The position numbers were made by a program, and so were the translations under genes. A stretch of DNA of 64,000 bases from an uncultured Hoeflea sp. (GTDB lineage: Bacteria > Pseudomonadota > Alphaproteobacteria > Rhizobiales > Rhizobiaceae), in assembly GCF_947501405.1 (NCBI RefSeq), contig NZ_CANMVK010000001.1, forward strand, positions 62,001-126,000, read 5' to 3'. The first letter of the stretch is position 1, and each line of letters begins with the position of its first letter. Shown in pieces: positions 26,866 to 34,720 of the stretch. A model generated the notes under the pieces. It worked only from the letters and a program-made list of their open reading frames with translations, was not told where the DNA came from and ran no database searches.

Positions 26866-26883
26866 GTTTTATCAAAAGGTCAA
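26866..26883 (+). promoter_or_regulatory. candidate operator upstream of preT, shared with bauA
   Basis: GTTTTATCAAAAGGTCAA. It matches the minus-strand sequence at 16794-16811 at 16 of 18 bases. It lies 93 bases before the preT start and 94 bases before the divergent hydrolase start, so it could serve either gene. Co-regulation with the pyrimidine locus is inferred. Confidence 0.5.
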
Positions 26884-26887
26884 ATTT

Positions 26888-26903
26888 TTTATCGGATGAT
26901 AAA
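26888..26903. promoter_or_regulatory. palindrome in the preT/hydrolase divergent gap
   Basis: TTTATC-GGAT-GATAAA, a perfect 6-base inverted repeat with a four-base centre, five bases from the shared motif. The TTATC half recurs in that motif. It may be a second binding site for the same regulator. Confidence 0.45.
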
Positions 26904-26977
26904 TATTCTGAATTCAACCCTTCGATTGCGCTTCGCGCCGCGTCCGGCAATTATGCCATGAACAAAGGAGTTTACCG

Positions 26978-27814
26978 GTGAGCGACTATCCGATTTCAGA
27001 TTATGACGACGCCTACGCCAATGGCGCCCATATAGCGGGCGCGGCGGACTATCCGCAGCGTTGGGCCGAGCAGGCGGCGGCCTTTCGCGAGACGCGGGCC
27101 GCTGTGGGTCGCGCGCGCATCGATCTCGATTATGGAGCTGGCGCGCGCCAGGTGCTGGACCTGTTCCTGCCGGACGGTGCGGTCAAGGGTATCATGGTGT
27201 TTGTGCATGGCGGCTACTGGAAAGCGTTCGACAAATCCTTCTGGTCGCATCTGGCGGCCGGGCCGCTGGCGCATGGCTATGCGGTCGCGATGCCGAGCTA
27301 CACGCTTTGCCCCGACGCGCGCCTTGGCGAAATTGCCCTTGAGATGGTGCAGGCGGTCAGCTTCGCGGCGCGGGAGATTGGAGGGCCGATCCGCCTGAGC
27401 GGCCATTCGGCCGGCGGGCATCTGGTCACCCGGTTGATTAGCGGTATGCCATTGCTGCCCGCCGAAGTGCTCGAGAGGGTGGAGGGCGTTACTTCGATTT
27501 CCGGTGTTCACGACCTCAGGCCGCTGATGCGCACCGAGATGAACGACATTCTTCGCATCGATGCGCAAGAAGCACAGACGGAGAGCCCGGTGCTTGGCCA
27601 ACCGCTGGCGGCCATTCCGGTGACCGCCTGGGTCGGGGCCGAAGAGCGGCCGGAGTTTGTGCGCCAGAACCGGCTGTTGTTTGAGATGTGGCGCGGTTTC
27701 CAGACGCCGATGACGGTGATCGAGGAGGCCGGCCGGCACCATTTTGATGTCATTGACGGGCTTGCTGATCCTGATCACGACTTATGCCGGGCCTTGCTGG
27801 GGCTTGCGAGCTGA
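26978..27814 (+). CDS. alpha/beta hydrolase, kynurenine formamidase-like
   Basis: Hydrolase of 278 residues beginning with GTG at 26978, seven bases after a strong AAAGGAG. The oxyanion motif HGGYWKAFDKSFW (about 74-86) is the HGGxW signature of kynurenine-formamidase-type enzymes; the nucleophile is in SGHSAGGHLV (about 144), the acid is probably Asp/Glu in VGAEERPEF, and the catalytic His is in AGRHHFDVIDGL (about 248). It would cleave an N-formyl or ester bond. No tryptophan-pathway gene is near. It is divergent from preTA across a shared regulatory gap, so action on a pyrimidine-derived amide is conceivable but unproven. Confidence 0.85.
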   Translation: MSDYPISDYDDAYANGAHIAGAADYPQRWAEQAAAFRETRAAVGRARIDLDYGAGARQVLDLFLPDGAVKGIMVFVHGGYWKAFDKSFWSHLAAGPLAHGYAVAMPSYTLCPDARLGEIALEMVQAVSFAAREIGGPIRLSGHSAGGHLVTRLISGMPLLPAEVLERVEGVTSISGVHDLRPLMRTEMNDILRIDAQEAQTESPVLGQPLAAIPVTAWVGAEERPEFVRQNRLLFEMWRGFQTPMTVIEEAGRHHFDVIDGLADPDHDLCRALLGLAS

Positions 27815-27897
27815 GCCGGGAACAGGCGGTCCGGGATGGGTGTTACCCGCACCATTAGAGCCGACAACCGATGCGATTTGGGCGCGTGCGAGCGCAT

Positions 27898-27918
27898 GGT
27901 TAAGCCGAGGGTTAAGCC
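27898..27918 (+). repeat. two direct copies of GGTTAAGCC upstream of the GH9 gene
   Basis: GGTTAAGCC occurs at 27898-27906 and 27910-27918, 12 bases apart centre to centre and 113 bases before the cellulase start. The 12-base period could suit a dimeric activator. The spacing between the TTAA halves is eight, so it does not fit the CtrA box. Confidence 0.4.
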
Positions 27919-28030
27919 TTTTTTCACGGCGAAAGCCTAGCCTTTGAGCTGAATGCATACCCAGGCGGCGGCGTGACCATGAAGGGTCGAGACCGTTCGC
28001 CAGTCCCGATCACGGATTCCGGAAACAGCC

Positions 28031-30304
28031 ATGACGCATTTTAGGGCCATGATCGGCCTCTCCGCATTGCTGGCATCGCCCGCCGTTCTCACGCCCTCCA
28101 TGGCGGCCGAGTTGCTGCCCGATCCCGCCTTCGTGCGCGCCAATCTGACCGGTAAATGGTGGGCCACACCCAACATCGCCTTCGAATATGAACCCGGCGC
28201 ACTGTGCGGTACGGTGGCTGGCGGCACCGCACAGCCCTGGGATGCGATCCTCGGATTGAATGATCTGGTGCTCCAGAAAGGCGAAAACTACCGGCTTTCA
28301 CTGGTGGTCTCCGGCGACGGGCCGATGCGTGCGCTGGCCCAGAAGGGCGGCGAACCGTGGACACCGGAGGGCGAAATCAGCCGCCGCCTGTCACCCGAAA
28401 AACAAAGCGCCAGCACCGATTTCCAGGCCGGTGCGAGCCATGATCCTGCGCAACTGGTGTTTCAGCTTGGCGGCTCGGACCGGTCCTGGCGGTTCTGCCT
28501 TCACTCGGCGTCGCTGCAATCGGGGCTAAAACCCCCACCGGTTCCGGCGGCCGCCAATGGGTCCGGCCCGGTAATCCGGGTCAACCAGACTGCCTATCTG
28601 CCCGGCGGCCCAAAACGCGCCAATCTGGTGCGCAGCGATGCGTCGCCAGTTGAGTGGAAACTGCTGTCGGCATCGGGCTCGGTGCTCACCTCCGGATGGA
28701 CCCGAGCCGATGGGTGGGACGCATCCTCCGGGCTTGACGTGCACACCATCGATTTCAGCGATTTTGACAAGCCCGGCCAGGGTTACCGCTTGTCGGTGGG
28801 CGAGCAAACCAGCCATCCCTTCGCGATTTCGCGCGATGCTTATGAGCAATTGCGATCTGACGCGCTGTCCTACTTCTACAAGGTGCGCAGCGGCATCGCG
28901 ATCGATGGCGCGCTTGCAGGCAAGGCCTATGCGCGTCCGGCGGGGCATCTGGGCAAATCACCCAATCGCGGCGACATTTCCGTCAAATGCGTGGACACCA
29001 GAACCGCCCGCAAGGTTTATGGCAAAGCCTGGAGCTGCGGTTACAAACTCAATGTCGCCGGCGGCTGGTACGATGCCGGGGACTTCGGCAAATATGTCGT
29101 CAATGGCGGGATAGCCACTGCGCAATTGCTGGCTACTTACGAGCGCGCGCTCAATTTCAGCCGCGGCAGTTCGGCGGCGCTCAAGGATCGGCTGATCGCC
29201 ATTCCGGAGGCCGGAAACGCCATACCGGACGTTCTCGATGAAGCGCGCTGGGAGCTCGATTTTCTGATCTCGATGATGGTGCCGGAAGGCGAGAAGCTGG
29301 CCGGCATGGCGCATCACAAGATGCATGGCAACCGCTGGACCATCGGGCCAATCCTTCCGCATCGCGACCGCGAAGAACGGGTGTTGCACCGGCCATCGAC
29401 GGCAGCGACGCTCAATTTGGCCGCAGCGGCGGCGCAAGGCGCGCGGCTGTTTGCCCGCCATGACGCCGCCTATGCTCAGTGGCTGTTGTCAGCGGCAATC
29501 CGCGCCTACAAGGCGGCCGAGGCCAATCCCAAACTCTATGCGCCGACCACCAACGGCACCTATGGCGGCGGCGACTATCAGGATGACGATGTCTCCGACG
29601 AGTTCTACTGGGCGGCGGCTGAGCTTTATCTCGCCACGGGCGATGCGGCCTGGCTCAAGCGCGCCAAGGCCTCGCCGCACTGGTCCGGTCCGGTGTTCAG
29701 CGATGACGGATTCAACTGGCGCTCCACGGCGGCGCTGGGCCGGCTGCATCTGGCGACTGTGCCATCCGGTCTCGGATCGCGCGATCTCAAGGCCATCCGG
29801 GCTTCGGTGATCAATGCCGCCGACGGCTATCTTCAGACCCAGGCCAGGGAAGCTTTCGGTTTCATGTATGGCCCCAAGGAGGGCTACGGCTGGGGATCGA
29901 ACCATTCGCTGATCCAGAACATGATTGTGGTTGCCACCGCCTATGATCTGACCGGCAGTCGCCGCTATCTGCAGTCGGTGCGCGAGAGCATGGACTATCT
30001 GCTGGGGCGCAACGCGCTGGGGATTTCCTATGTCACCGGCTACGGCACGGTATATGCCCAGCGGCAGCATTCAAACATGTTTGCCCACACCAAGGATCCC
30101 TCCTATCCCAAGCCGCCCAAGGGCGTGATGGCGGGCGGGCCCAATGGCCAGCCGGCCGATGATTATGCGATCAAGGTGCTCAAGGGCTGCGCTCCGCAAG
30201 CCTGCTATGTCGATGATGCGCGATCCTATTCGACCAATGAATATGCGATCAACTGGAACGCGCCGCTGGTCTGGATCGCCTCCTTCCTGGCTGACGCGAG
30301 ATGA
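28031..30304 (+). CDS. glycoside hydrolase family 9 cellulase (endoglucanase), secreted
   Basis: Enzyme of 757 residues predicted to cut beta-1,4-glucan. Signal peptide MTHFRAMIGLSALLASPAVLTPSMAA with cleavage near 26. Residues about 27-165 form a beta-rich region like a CBM4/9 carbohydrate-binding module. Residues about 175-265 (VIRVNQTAYLPGGPKRANLVRSD) are the CelD_N immunoglobulin-like domain. The GH9 catalytic domain follows: GGWYDAGDFGKYVVNGG (about 344-360) holds the catalytic Asp residues, RQHSNMFAHTKDPSYPKPPKG (about 679) a substrate His, and YSTNEYAINWNAPLVW (about 733-748) the acid Glu. It stands alone with its own promoter region. It could use plant or algal cellulose or trim the cell's own cellulose; no bcs genes are in the window. 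Confidence 0.92.
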   Translation: MTHFRAMIGLSALLASPAVLTPSMAAELLPDPAFVRANLTGKWWATPNIAFEYEPGALCGTVAGGTAQPWDAILGLNDLVLQKGENYRLSLVVSGDGPMRALAQKGGEPWTPEGEISRRLSPEKQSASTDFQAGASHDPAQLVFQLGGSDRSWRFCLHSASLQSGLKPPPVPAAANGSGPVIRVNQTAYLPGGPKRANLVRSDASPVEWKLLSASGSVLTSGWTRADGWDASSGLDVHTIDFSDFDKPGQGYRLSVGEQTSHPFAISRDAYEQLRSDALSYFYKVRSGIAIDGALAGKAYARPAGHLGKSPNRGDISVKCVDTRTARKVYGKAWSCGYKLNVAGGWYDAGDFGKYVVNGGIATAQLLATYERALNFSRGSSAALKDRLIAIPEAGNAIPDVLDEARWELDFLISMMVPEGEKLAGMAHHKMHGNRWTIGPILPHRDREERVLHRPSTAATLNLAAAAAQGARLFARHDAAYAQWLLSAAIRAYKAAEANPKLYAPTTNGTYGGGDYQDDDVSDEFYWAAAELYLATGDAAWLKRAKASPHWSGPVFSDDGFNWRSTAALGRLHLATVPSGLGSRDLKAIRASVINAADGYLQTQAREAFGFMYGPKEGYGWGSNHSLIQNMIVVATAYDLTGSRRYLQSVRESMDYLLGRNALGISYVTGYGTVYAQRQHSNMFAHTKDPSYPKPPKGVMAGGPNGQPADDYAIKVLKGCAPQACYVDDARSYSTNEYAINWNAPLVWIASFLADAR

Positions 30305-30410
30305 TTATCGGCAATGCTTGTGTGATTTCGCCGGGGCATCCTTACGAGGCAACCGCATCTTAACGCCGCTTCGCTAGGCTTTCGGCACGCAGGAAGCCGG
30401 GAGCTCGACC

Positions 30411-31550
30411 ATGACCAATACCGCCCTAGTCGGCGCCGGGTTCGTCGCCGATTACTACATGACAACGCTCATCAATCATGATGGTCTCGCGGTTGCCGGC
30501 GTGTGGGATCGCAATCCTGACCGGCTCGCCCAGTTTTGTGAGTTTCACGGCCTTCGAACCTATGCCTCACTGGATGCCTGTCTGGCGGATCCGGAAGTGG
30601 ACATCATTGTCAATCTGACGACGCCCGAAAGCCATTTCGCCCTCAACTGCGCAGCCCTTGAGGCGGGCAAGCATGTCTATTGCGAAAAGCCGCTGGGTAT
30701 GACCTTTGATGAAGCGCGCCAGGTGATTGAATTGGCGGCCGCGAAGCGACTTACCGTTTGTGCTGCGCCGGCCAACGGGCTGTCGGACGCTCAGAAACTG
30801 ACTGCCGCGCTGCTTGAGGAGGGCCGGATCGGAACACCCCGGCTTGCCTATGCCGAAATGGAAGACGGGCCGGTGTTCAAGGACAACTGGACTGAATGGC
30901 GATCGCGCTCAGGCGCCCGATGGCCGGGCCTGCATGAGTTCGAGATCGGGTGCACGCTCGAACATGCCGGCTATGGCCTGTCCTGGCTGGTGGCGTTGTT
31001 CGGCCCTGTTGAAAGCGGGCAGGCGTTCTCCGCGTTGACCTTTCCCGACAAGGGGCCGGGGACCGAAGGTTTGACGCTGGCCGCGGATTTCTCGGTGGGC
31101 TGCCTGTCGTTTGGCTCCGGGGTGACGGCGCGACTGACTTGCGGGCTGGCCGCTCCGCGTGACCGGTCGCTGACCATTGTCGGCGACGAGGGCACCATCG
31201 TGGTGCGGGATTTGTGGGACGACCGTTCGCCGGTGCATCTGAGCCGGTTCGATGCCAAGCGGCCATTGCTGCAGCGGCTTGCCGGCCGGTTCGAGCGCCA
31301 GCGCGGCCAGGTGTTGCCGCTCAGGCTGACGCTGGGCAGGCCGGTCGCCTATCCAGCCGCGCCGGCCACGAAACAGCTTGCGGCGTTTCCCTCACAGATC
31401 GATTTCGGCCGCGGCATATCAGAGATGGCGCGGGCGCTGCGCTCTGGCGAGACGCCATTCTTTTCCGGTGCGCGGGCGCTGCATCTGACCGAGTTGGCGC
31501 TGGCGCTCAATAGCGGTATCGGTGTGTTCCGCCCGCGTTCGAGTTTTTAG
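30411..31550 (+). CDS. Gfo/Idh/MocA-family oxidoreductase
   Basis: NAD(P)-dependent sugar or inositol dehydrogenase family, 379 residues. The Rossmann start TALVGAGFVADYYMTTL (about 4-20), the dinucleotide-domain VDIIVNLTTPESH and the family motif VYCEKPLGMTF (about 92-102), with the conserved Glu-Lys-Pro, are clear. The C-terminal domain contains GARWPGLHEFEIGCTLEHAGYGLSWL, which would form the active site. The substrate is unknown. The last four bases overlap the end of a second member of the same family on the opposite strand. Confidence 0.88.
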   Translation: MTNTALVGAGFVADYYMTTLINHDGLAVAGVWDRNPDRLAQFCEFHGLRTYASLDACLADPEVDIIVNLTTPESHFALNCAALEAGKHVYCEKPLGMTFDEARQVIELAAAKRLTVCAAPANGLSDAQKLTAALLEEGRIGTPRLAYAEMEDGPVFKDNWTEWRSRSGARWPGLHEFEIGCTLEHAGYGLSWLVALFGPVESGQAFSALTFPDKGPGTEGLTLAADFSVGCLSFGSGVTARLTCGLAAPRDRSLTIVGDEGTIVVRDLWDDRSPVHLSRFDAKRPLLQRLAGRFERQRGQVLPLRLTLGRPVAYPAAPATKQLAAFPSQIDFGRGISEMARALRSGETPFFSGARALHLTELALALNSGIGVFRPRSSF

Positions 31551-32605
31551 TTCCGGCGAGGTGGTGCGGTGAGCACCGTGTCGATCATGCGCAAGTTGGC
31601 GATGGTTTCATCGAGCGGGTTGTCCGGTTCCTCTGTCAGCCCCTGGCGAATGGCATTGGAGGCGGCTTCGATTTCAAATTCCAGGCCGGAGCCTTTGAGA
31701 GCGAAAGCGTGGCGCTTTACACCCGGCAACGGCAGCAACCCGAGCAGTTTGCGCCTGAGCCGTGTCGGGGCTGCACTGCCGCCGGGCTGGGCCCAATCGG
31801 CAATCGCGCGCGAAGGGTAGATCGCAAAACCCGTCGCCTTGATGAAGAGCGGCCCCAACACGATGACGCCCTTGTCACCCTCGATGATCATCCGGTTGTC
31901 GCCGTCCCGGTCAATACCGCAGCTTATCCGCGCCTCTGCCGCATGGTACTGCAATGTCAGTTCGGCGCTCATATCGACGCCCGAGGGCGCGGGGCGCCAG
32001 ACGCCGCTCACCTCTTGCGGTTCACCCAGGAACCAGCGTGCGAGCGAGATCGGATAGACGCCGAGATCATACAGCGCCCCTCCGCCCTGCGCCTTGTTGA
32101 ACAGGCGGTGAGATGGGTTGTAATCGACCTTCCAGGCAAGATCGGCCTCAAGCCGCCTGACCGTGCCGATCGCGCCATCGCGGATCGCCTTGCGGGCCGC
32201 CTGCATGGCCGGCAGATAGCGGCTCCACATCGCCTCCATCACAAAGACGCCCGCCTGTCGCGCAGCCGCTTCGATTTCCAGCGCTGCTTCGAGATTGGCG
32301 GTCAGCGGTTTTTCGACAAGCACCGGCATGCCGGCCGCGATGCAGGCCAGTGCCTGGGCGTGATGTACTGAATTGGGTGTGGCAATGTAAGCGGCATCGA
32401 TCCGGCCGGAGGCGAGCATCTCGCTTAGCGAGCCAAATCCGGTGACATCGCCCTGATCGCCCGCGAAGGCTTGCGCCTTGGCAGGGCCGCGGGTGGCCAC
32501 GGCGGTGAGAGAAGCACCCTGCGCATGGCGGATGTCGCTTGCGAACTGGCGGGCGATGCCGCCCGCGCCGATGATGCCCCAGCGAATGTTTCTGGTGTCA
32601 GACAT
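31547..32605 (-). CDS. Gfo/Idh/MocA-family oxidoreductase (second)
   Basis: Dehydrogenase of 352 residues. Rossmann motif WGIIGAGGIARQFASDI (about 9-25), VAYIATPNSVHHAQAL-like strand and VLVEKPLTANLEAAL (about 96-110) with Glu-Lys-Pro. The active-site region is AQGGGALYDLGVYPISLARWFLGEP (about 171-195), typical of trans-1,2-dihydrobenzenediol/glucose-fructose oxidoreductase-like members. It is not closely similar to its convergent neighbour, so the pair is not a recent duplication. Substrate unknown. Confidence 0.88.
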   Translation of the reverse strand: MSDTRNIRWGIIGAGGIARQFASDIRHAQGASLTAVATRGPAKAQAFAGDQGDVTGFGSLSEMLASGRIDAAYIATPNSVHHAQALACIAAGMPVLVEKPLTANLEAALEIEAAARQAGVFVMEAMWSRYLPAMQAARKAIRDGAIGTVRRLEADLAWKVDYNPSHRLFNKAQGGGALYDLGVYPISLARWFLGEPQEVSGVWRPAPSGVDMSAELTLQYHAAEARISCGIDRDGDNRMIIEGDKGVIVLGPLFIKATGFAIYPSRAIADWAQPGGSAAPTRLRRKLLGLLPLPGVKRHAFALKGSGLEFEIEAASNAIRQGLTEEPDNPLDETIANLRMIDTVLTAPPRRN

Positions 32606-32668
32606 GGGCGGCAGATTACCGCGTTCACAGTGAAGGCCGGGTAAAGAGCTTTGGCATGGCGCGGGCCG

Positions 32669-33397
32669 CTACCAGGGCAGGGCCGCGCCGTTGTAATCAT
32701 AAAATCCGCCGGTGTGGCGAGTATCGAGCCGGTCGAGGACTTCGCTCAGTTCGCTCGATGCCTGATCAGGCTTGCGCACGTTCAGGCCCTGCTTGGCGAA
32801 GCCGTCCGACAAGCCGGTCTCCACCGTGCCCGGATGCAGCGCCACGCAGATCGCGTCCGGTGATTTCCGGGCCAGTTCGATTGCCGCGGTGCAAACCAGC
32901 TGATTGAGCGCGGCCTTGGAGGCGCGGTAGCTGTACCAGCCGCCCAGTTGATTGTCGCCGATAGAGCCGACTTTGGCCGACAAGGTCGCAAACACCGATT
33001 TTCCGGTTCTCGGCAGCAGCGGCAGGAAATGCTTCATCAACAACGCCGGGCCGATGGTGTTGATGGCGAAGGACCGCGCCATATGCGCCGGATCGAGAGC
33101 CGCGAGTGATTTTTCCGGACTGAAGCCATCGCCATGCAGAAAGCCTGTGGCGTCAAACAGCACCCGCATCTCAAGGCCTGTCGCCTTCACTCGCGCGGCG
33201 GTGGCGGCGATGGTCGGCTCATCGGTCAGATCGAGCCCGGGCAGCTCCACGCCGGGACCCGGCGAGCGAGCTGAACCCAGCACCTTTGCGAAGGCGCCCG
33301 ATGATATGAGCGCCTGTTTCATCGCCGCGCCGATGCCGCCGCCGGCGCCGATGATGACGGCGAGACCGCCGGGCTCAAAACTCTGCATTGGGTGCAC
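32669..33397 (-). CDS. short-chain dehydrogenase, CsgA/C-factor-like
   Basis: SDR of 242 residues. Cofactor motif GAGGGIGAAMKQAL (about 17-30), NTIGPALLMKHFLPLL and Tyr-x3-Lys in WYSYRASKAALNQLV (about 155-163). Asp/Arg choices after strand two (GSARSPG) suggest NADP use. The closing AICVALHPGTVETGLSDGFAKQGLNVRKPDQASSEL fits the C-factor/sniffer-type group. It lies 63 bases upstream of the second Gfo/Idh/MocA gene on the same strand. Substrate unknown. Confidence 0.86.
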   Translation of the reverse strand: MHPMQSFEPGGLAVIIGAGGGIGAAMKQALISSGAFAKVLGSARSPGPGVELPGLDLTDEPTIAATAARVKATGLEMRVLFDATGFLHGDGFSPEKSLAALDPAHMARSFAINTIGPALLMKHFLPLLPRTGKSVFATLSAKVGSIGDNQLGGWYSYRASKAALNQLVCTAAIELARKSPDAICVALHPGTVETGLSDGFAKQGLNVRKPDQASSELSEVLDRLDTRHTGGFYDYNGAALPW

Positions 33398-33494
33398 CTT
33401 CCGCCATTGCCGTCAAACCAGGCCAGATTGGGGCATCAGACCGGGACGGTTCTTGGCCTATCTAGGGCGGCGGGTGCTGCGGTCCACAGGCTCT

Positions 33495-34448
33495 TCAGTT
33501 GGCGTGGCGGGTCAGCACCATCATGTAGTCAGCCATGAACATCTCGGGATCGGTGTTGACCATCACCAGATGGTCGGGGCGGCCGTCGAACACCGTGGCG
33601 CGGCTTTTCGTGCCGCCTGGCTGGAACAGGCTCTGGCCGATTGCCGGGCCGTCGGTGAGCACCGCCAGCGCGCCCTTTTGCAGCCGGAACGCGCCGGGAA
33701 CCGTCAGCCACGACAGCGCCATCACATCATGGGGCACGCAGCCGCCGAGCCCCAGATGCGAGCGGTAGAAACGGGTGTAGAACTCTGCCATGGCCGCCAG
33801 TGGCGTACCGAGTGAGGGATTCTCCTTGGACAGCGCCTGCATGAAATCCGCTGTGAACACCACCGGCATGGTGCAATCAAGTGGCGCCAGCACCAGCGGC
33901 CAGGCGGCACCCAGGACCTGATCGGCGGCGTGCGGATCGTTCCAGAAATTGGCTTCCGCCATCGGCGTGACATTGCCCTTGGCATGCACTGCGCCGCCCA
34001 TGACGACGACCGCTTTCAGCCGGGTGACGATCTCCGGATCGCGTTCGAGCAGCTTGGCTAGATTGGTCACAGGTCCGACCGCGCACAGTGTGATCTCACC
34101 GGGAAAGCGGCTGGCGGCGTCGATGATGTAATCGACCGCGTCGAGCTCGTGTTTGAGGCGTGGCGAGGGCGGGATCTCGACACCGCCGAAGCCGTTGAGC
34201 CCATGCACCAGATAGCTCGGTTCATTGGCGGGCATCACAATCGGGGCGGCCTCGCCTTCGGCGACATCCGCGTTCGAGCCCCAATGATCAAGCAGCGCCA
34301 GCGCGTTGCGTGTCGCCTCATGGGTGCGGACATTGCCGAATATGGTGGTCAGCGCCAGAAGCTCGATGTCGGGATGGGCAATCGCATAGGCAATGGCCAT
34401 GGCGTCGTCGATGCCGGGATCGGTGTCGATGATGATCTTGTGCGCCAT
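33495..34448 (-). CDS. iunH: inosine/uridine-preferring nucleoside hydrolase
   Basis: Splits ribonucleosides into base and ribose. The product is 317 residues from the ATG at 34448, which has AAAGGA seven bases upstream; the upstream frame to 34568 is not favoured. The calcium-binding DTDPGIDDAMA (about 8-18) is the family signature, followed by AVVVMGGAVHAKGNVTPMAEANFWNDPHAA (about 152-181) and the late DVMALSWL. It would supply bases to adenine deaminase and the pyrimidine pathway, a functional link by pathway rather than by operon. Confidence 0.93.
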   Translation of the reverse strand: MAHKIIIDTDPGIDDAMAIAYAIAHPDIELLALTTIFGNVRTHEATRNALALLDHWGSNADVAEGEAAPIVMPANEPSYLVHGLNGFGGVEIPPSPRLKHELDAVDYIIDAASRFPGEITLCAVGPVTNLAKLLERDPEIVTRLKAVVVMGGAVHAKGNVTPMAEANFWNDPHAADQVLGAAWPLVLAPLDCTMPVVFTADFMQALSKENPSLGTPLAAMAEFYTRFYRSHLGLGGCVPHDVMALSWLTVPGAFRLQKGALAVLTDGPAIGQSLFQPGGTKSRATVFDGRPDHLVMVNTDPEMFMADYMMVLTRHAN

Positions 34449-34650
34449 GGTCGGTCCTTTGCTTTGCCTCCACCGGGCCGGCATTTGCCGGTGAAAATTC
34501 GGCACGCGCAGTCCGCGCGCTGTGGCGCAGAGCTTTGCCACGGCCGCAAACCCATCGCAAGCCGCCAATTGGGGCGTAAGGCCGGAGCAAGTTTAGATGG
34601 GCATTGTCCGCGACGACCGGCGGCATGGCGGGGGATTCCCGCTGTCGCTT

Positions 34651-34694
34651 GACGGGCGTCATCCCCGCCGGGTGACGCCCGTCTGCCTTTTTCC
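34651..34694 (+). terminator. strong stem-loop between copA and the nucleoside hydrolase gene
   Basis: GACGGGCGTCA (34651-34661) pairs perfectly with TGACGCCCGTC (34673-34683) around an 11-base loop; TGCCTTTTTCC follows on the plus strand. It lies 38 bases after the copA stop but the T-run is on the wrong strand for copA. It may act as a weak bidirectional terminator or be a genomic palindromic repeat. A smaller hairpin GCGGG-GGATT-CCCGC lies just before it. Confidence 0.5.
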
Positions 34695-34720
34695 TAGATC
34701 CAAAGCGCCGCGCTTTCGGT

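Noticed and set aside
27898-27918. CtrA-binding site before the cellulase gene
   Set aside because: The TTAA halves are eight bases apart instead of seven and the flanks differ.
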